Positions 59,553-64,000 of a stretch of 64,000 nucleotides of DNA are shown here, piece by piece. The stretch's first letter is position 1; each line of letters starts with the position of its first letter. The translations under genes were made by a program, and so were the position numbers. Where the stretch lies: NCBI RefSeq assembly GCF_050436995.1, contig NC_134751.1, forward strand, positions 5,952,001-6,016,000. The letters run 5' to 3'. The notes under the pieces are model-generated. The model did no database searches, had not been told where the DNA came from, and saw only the letters and a program-made list of their open reading frames with translations. The DNA is from Anticarsia gemmatalis (taxonomy: Eukaryota; Arthropoda; Insecta; Lepidoptera; Erebidae).

Positions 59553-61266
59553 ATCTACAGCAAAAAATAGTAAATTAAATGTTACGGTCCGACAATCAAC
59601 GTTTCATTGTAATGCGAATTAATTACAAAGGCAGTTAACAAAGTACAAACATGACAATGAGAGACGTCCCTTTGAAAAAAAAACCACCCGTAGGACGAGA
59701 CAAGCGTTACTAAAATTTTAATTATGAAAATACAATGAAAAAGATGCAATATAACTTACTGGAATCTGATGTACCATAGGATATTTTTATATTACATACA
59801 AATCGCTGTAAGTAACACTATAAACTAGTTTGTTTCACTATTTTCAATATAAAAAGCCGCCCTGTATAAAAATGCCGCAAGTAGCAAGCAAGCTGCCCGT
59901 TGTTGCGTTCCGTTCCGTTTCCTGCGTTCATCAATTTCCATTCCCGTAGCTCCCTTTTTGCGTTTCGAAATCAAAGGGCTGTTTACGTTCCATTTCAGTT
60001 CACGGTTTATTTCGTCATTAAATTAACGTTAATTTTAATTTAACTAATTGTATCAATGTATTCATCAACTGTCACTCAGACCTTCAATTATTTAAAGATT
60101 AAATTTTACGTTAAATACTAGATTGGTAGCTCAATTAATTCTAAATATTCTTATTAAGGGCCACGAACAGGGTACAGCAGACGATATCCATATCATGAAT
60201 AGAAAAAATGTGAAAATAAAAATGTTATGTAGGGATAGACACTTAAGTAAAATATAGTAATAAGGCAGGAGACAAATCTTCAAACCTGCGTAGACACTTT
60301 ACAGTTTACTTCTTATTTAGACTGTAAGATCGACTAGCCACATTAAGGTCTACGTAAGTGCCTGCAAGTATTCATACAAAGTACGGCTTTTCAAATGCCT
60401 AACGTAAATGATTTAAATTAATAAGATTGCACTCATTTACTAACCACACCACGGGAATTTAACGGTTTTAGTACTTTTCACGACTAAGCCAATAAACCGA
60501 TGTAATAAGCTAAGAGAGTACGAATCCCTATGGTTAGTTTGTCTTGCCTTTGCGTCTTTAATTTAAAGTAGCATTCAATCGCGATGCAATCCAAGCAGTC
60601 CCAATTCTTATCATCGTGGACTCCATTATTGTTAAAATTTACATAATTTGTGAACACAGAGAGGAATAAAACATTATTTTTAAATCTGCGTTATCTTGAT
60701 TTGTTACATATACCTAAGTACATCGCTTTCCATATGGCGATTTGCGAACAAAAGTAAACCTATAGGTACACAAATTAATATCTTTATTCATCATTGGCAA
60801 CCCTAAACTACCCAAAATGTATAGGTAATTTGAATTTTATTTTAATTTAGCCTTTTGCCGGGTAGGTTTTAGGTTTCACTGCTGGGCAAGGCTTCCCTTT
60901 TTTATTCCAAAAATTCTGATCTCTTGTAATGTCCTTACATTGGTAGATAGGATAACTTAGCATAGAAATAAATGTTTTAAGCAGTGGATTTCGTTTTTTT
61001 AGCGCATAATAGATCATAAACTCTTTTAAAATAACCGTCCCGGTGTGAATAGTGCTAAAATGATCCTGATAATATAAATACACTTTCAATTCAATTTCGA
61101 TGTCCATGTTGATATGTCTTCAAACTATGCTAACCACTGCTGAATGTTACGATACTTTTCCACTGAGAACATGGTTTGACTTGAGATGGTCTGGGATTTT
61201 GAAAAACAACACAACAATAACAACTAAATTATATATTTTAACAATAACATATTAGATTGCGATTAA
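59553..61266. other. Intergenic: neurotactin upstream region and TRAP1 3' flank
   Basis: A probable neurotactin promoter or first exon near 59830-59960 is GC-richer (minus strand: GGAAACGGAACGGAACGCAA). The remainder is AT-rich. At about 60880 CACTGCTGGGCAAGGCTTCC is a remnant of the LINE-tail module, and the open frame across 60847-61107 overlaps it and is not considered a gene. Confidence 0.4.
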
Positions 61267-64000
61267 TTAATGTTTTTCTAAAGCCTTAACTAGAAGATCA
61301 TTGATGTGTGTTATCAGGTTTCTGGGGTCCATCACCAGTCCTGCGGTGACCATGGCATTGGAGAACAACTGTTGAGCTACCATGTCAGCCAACTCCTTGT
61401 CGGTGGAAAGAAGTTTGTGTAGCTTCTTAATAATTGGGTGTCTGAAACAATACATTAATTTTAGGGTTAACTGTAGAGATAAAGTCGTCAAGAAACCCTT
61501 CCAGAGGATGTCAAAGTGTGTATTTAATAACCAAAAACTTGCTTATGACCTATTTGCGACAAACTTTTGTTTCATCTTCTTCTTTTTTTTAAAGACATCT
61601 CCCGCACTAAGAGTTGCTAAAAAAAAGGGGGCCTAAAACAACTATTTTTGGATCACACGAATCATGGTTTCGTGGAAAACGAACCCACGACCTCCCGACG
61701 CAAAGGTCCACTACCTTTGTGACGTGACGATTTTAAACACTGCGCGGAGGAAGCGGGCAGATATTAAAAAGTTACTTTTCATAAAATAAATAATAATGCG
61801 ACTGTACATTTGTCCAATAAACTCACTTGGCGTTTATTTCCAGGTGGGGTCTCAACAGCGCGAACCTGTTCTCTTCGCTGAGACTTTGTGCTTGGGTTCG
61901 TATAAAATGACGTGCTGCTGCCATTTCCTGTACCGTGATGACACACGGGTGTGAGTCCAGCTTTTGTGTTGTGCGTACTTCAAACACTTTACCAGCCAGG
62001 TTTGACTTCAAGAATGAAACTAGTTCATCGACTTGCGATTGCTGGAGAGTTTCACTTCCTGTAAGAAAACGAAAAGACTAGTTACAGACATTTTATAGTT
62101 AATTTAACTTGACGGAGCGCGAGGCGGTATTGTCATGGAAAGAGGGCGTAGGGACCACTATAAGTTCCATATTGTATACCTTGCCAATGTACCTAATTGC
62201 ATTGATCGCATGTAAAACTCGTTGTACATCTTAGTAAATAATAAATATTTATTTAGTTAAAATTTACCGGAAATATCAGTAGTATTATAGTCAAGAATTA
62301 ATAGATATACTAACGAAATACTAACCAATAATGGTATCGGCTTGATCAGCTGGATCGGTCTGCATGTCATTCTCGACGGAGACTAACTTTCTGTTGCCAA
62401 ACTCTTTCAGCTCGAGCAGCACCAACTCGTCGTACATCTCGTAACAGAACAACACCTCGACATCACGCTTCTTCAGTGACTCGTAATAGGGTGATGTTTC
62501 AGCCAATTCACGACTGTAACAATATTGTTTTGTTAGTGTTCATTCACTTTCATACAAGTACAAGTAACGAGCCTAATTTACCAGCAACTAACTGCTTTTG
62601 AGTGTATGGTATACATTTAACCGCCATGAATTCACATGCAGTTTCATATTATACTATAAAAGCAGTTAGCCGCGCGGCTAGCCGCCCTTGCAGCTAACCG
62701 CTAATGTGTAAAACCAAAACTGTTGCTTCGATTTAGAAAATGACACCATAAAAAATCGCAAAAGAACATTAAATTTTTTTTCTAAAATTTTAGTTCCGTT
62801 ATAATAACGTCTATACAAACCTAGGCGCTGCCAAATAGTAAATAGTTCTCTGATCTTCCTTCTGACGTGTGATATATTCAGAGAGTGAAGTCCTCACACC
62901 ATTGCCCAGTTTGGATGACTCGAAGCGCAATAGTTTGGAAATTTCCTCCTGCAATAACGAAGCAGCATAAGAATAATTTTACATATAATAACGCCTTTAT
63001 ACCATAAACATAAGTAAAGACTAAAGAACACCATATTATTATATTCAGGTTATCCAGTAACATGTACTACTCATCTGGTCTTTTGATTTTTTCAACTATA
63101 TTTTTAACTTGTGATTACTTACTCTCTCTAATGGACTTTGACTAGTGACAATTCCCTCCTTCAAAAATATAGAGTAATCTTTGTAGAAGGCTTCATATCC
63201 GGCGACATCTTTTTGTGACATGTCCACCATAAACTTAATAAAACGATTAGTGAGTACAGACTTCAGTTTCCTGAAATAATAACAATAATATCGTTATAGG
63301 ACAACATAGTTTGTGAACACACTAACCAGCGGCAGTCGAGGGTCCAACCACCATTAAGGCTTACTAAGGCGCATGTTACAAGGAAACATCTGTCGCGCGC
63401 GTTTGCGTCACAGCGCAGTATATCATAAAGCATTGTTTATTCGTACGTATGGCGACGTATGCGACCGACGTCAGCTTTGAAAGACATAAAGCCTAATTCC
63501 TCGATATCTAAAACTATATTTGCATAGCTGTCCTTTTAACAAATAGTAATTGGTTGCATCAATCCATCAACAGTGTGTAATTAATTTTTAAAACTCTATC
63601 AATAAATACTTACACAATGAGAGCACTATTTTGCAACAGTTCTCTGCTAAGATTCAATGGAATGTCTTCGGAATCCACCACACCTAAACAATGAAACCAC
63701 ATTAAGAAATTGTAGCTTATATTTATAATAATATTACAATTATGTATGTTTGTATGAATGCTTGTGACTCAATCACGCTAAAACTACTGAAAAGATCTTA
63801 ATGAAACTTAGTAGTGTTATAGCTTATATTTCCCCAAATAAAACAATAATACAGAAACCTTATATTTTGCCTTTTGTTTTCTTTGTGGCAAAGCATAAAC
63901 CATAACTGTAGACATCGCAGACATAGGCGGGAGTAAGTGCTAGTTAGAAATAAATGTAACAAAGCTTACCTTTAACAAATCTCAACCACTTGGGCAAGAT
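61267..64000 (-). CDS. Trap1: TRAP1 (mitochondrial Hsp90), C-terminal half; 5' part beyond right edge
   Basis: Seven exons within the window (64000-63970, 63683-63614, 63270-63123, 62948-62821, 62513-62326, 62058-61827, 61441-61267) give 323 residues in frame to the stop. TRAP1 is the ATP-dependent Hsp90 of the mitochondrial matrix. The part seen is the end of the middle domain and the dimerisation domain: SEDIPLNLSRELLQNSALI (conserved in all Hsp90s), EGIVTSQSPLEREEISKLLR, TSLSEYITRQKEDQRTIYYL, SPYYESLKKRDVEVLFCYEM, HPCVITVQEMAAARHFIRTQ, LLRPHLEINAKHPIIKKLH, and LNDLLVKALE-type end (INDLLVKALEKH). It lacks the MEEVD tail of cytosolic Hsp90, which separates it from that paralogue. The ATPase domain and presequence lie outside the window. 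Confidence 0.95.
61583..61765 (-). repeat. Degraded tRNA-derived SINE
   Basis: Related to 15795-16022: plus-strand ATCTCCCGCACTAAGAGTTG, TTTTTGGATCACACGAATCA, GAACCCACGACCTCCCGACG and AAACACTGCGCGGAGGAAGC correspond to body and B-box/A-box regions in reverse order. In the last TRAP1 intron. Confidence 0.65.
62589..62690. mobile_element. Small inverted-repeat element with GC palindromes
   Basis: TAACTGCTTTT (62589-62599) and AAAAGCAGTTA (62658-62668) are exact inverted arms, enclosing ATGGTATACATTTAACCGCC and CATGCAGTTTCATATTATAC. Immediately after follow the perfect palindrome GCGGCTAGCCGC (62674-62685) and CTTGCAGCTAACCGC, a variant of the arm. MITE-like, in a TRAP1 intron. Confidence 0.55.

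Noticed and set aside
60847..61107. 86-codon minus-strand ORF
   Set aside because: Overlaps a LINE-tail remnant (CACTGCTGGGCAAGG) and has no recognisable domain.

Overview
This is a nuclear genome window from an insect, almost certainly a moth or butterfly (Lepidoptera). The genes are split into many short exons with consensus GT-AG junctions, the non-coding DNA is AT-rich, and it is seeded with repeats of recognisably lepidopteran type: Helitron-like elements reading TCTATACTAATATTATA...GTCAGCTAG, tRNA-headed SINEs, LINE 3' tails containing GCCCAGCAGTG, and short hairpin MITEs. No prokaryotic feature, CRISPR array or operon is present.

Layout, left to right. 1-6.1 kb (minus): 3' part of an unidentified coiled-coil gene that runs off the left edge. 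6-16 kb: gene-poor DNA with repeats and two GC-rich, promoter-like islands. 16.1-23.1 kb (plus): a ZnT/SLC30 zinc-transporter-family gene that seems to have lost metal-site residues. 25.8-33.5 kb (minus): F-spondin (signal peptide, Reeler, Spondin_N, TSP1 repeats, Kunitz, last TSP1). 33.6-36.8 kb: intergenic. 36.9-40.0 kb (minus): Ric-8/synembryn. 40.6-46.1 kb (plus): NDUFA9 (complex I), whose third intron holds an almost complete LINE-like element with only ORF1. 46.75-48.05 kb (minus): ribosomal protein S10. 48.86-49.87 kb (plus): SF3A2. 51.1-54.4 kb (plus): a 710-residue coiled-coil protein, possibly HMMR-like. 56.55-59.55 kb (minus): neurotactin. 61.27-64 kb (minus): C-terminal half of TRAP1, running off the right edge.

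I traced every exon chain by eye, requiring splice consensus and matching intron phase. The eight complete chains each sum to a whole number of codons: ZnT 359 aa, F-spondin 890, Ric-8 551, NDUFA9 401, RpS10 158, SF3A2 261, HMMR-like 710, neurotactin 739. Ric-8/NDUFA9 and RpS10/SF3A2 are head-to-head pairs with short shared promoter regions. The genes are mostly unrelated housekeeping, neuronal or cytoskeletal genes and do not form one pathway.

No clearly new multi-gene system is visible. The best leads are the zinc-transporter paralogue with damaged metal sites, the gag-only retroelement with a target-site duplication, a long-TIR element carrying a row of GC-rich hairpins inside the coiled-coil gene, a 22-bp perfect hairpin joined to a Helitron 5' end, and a GC-AG intron in F-spondin.
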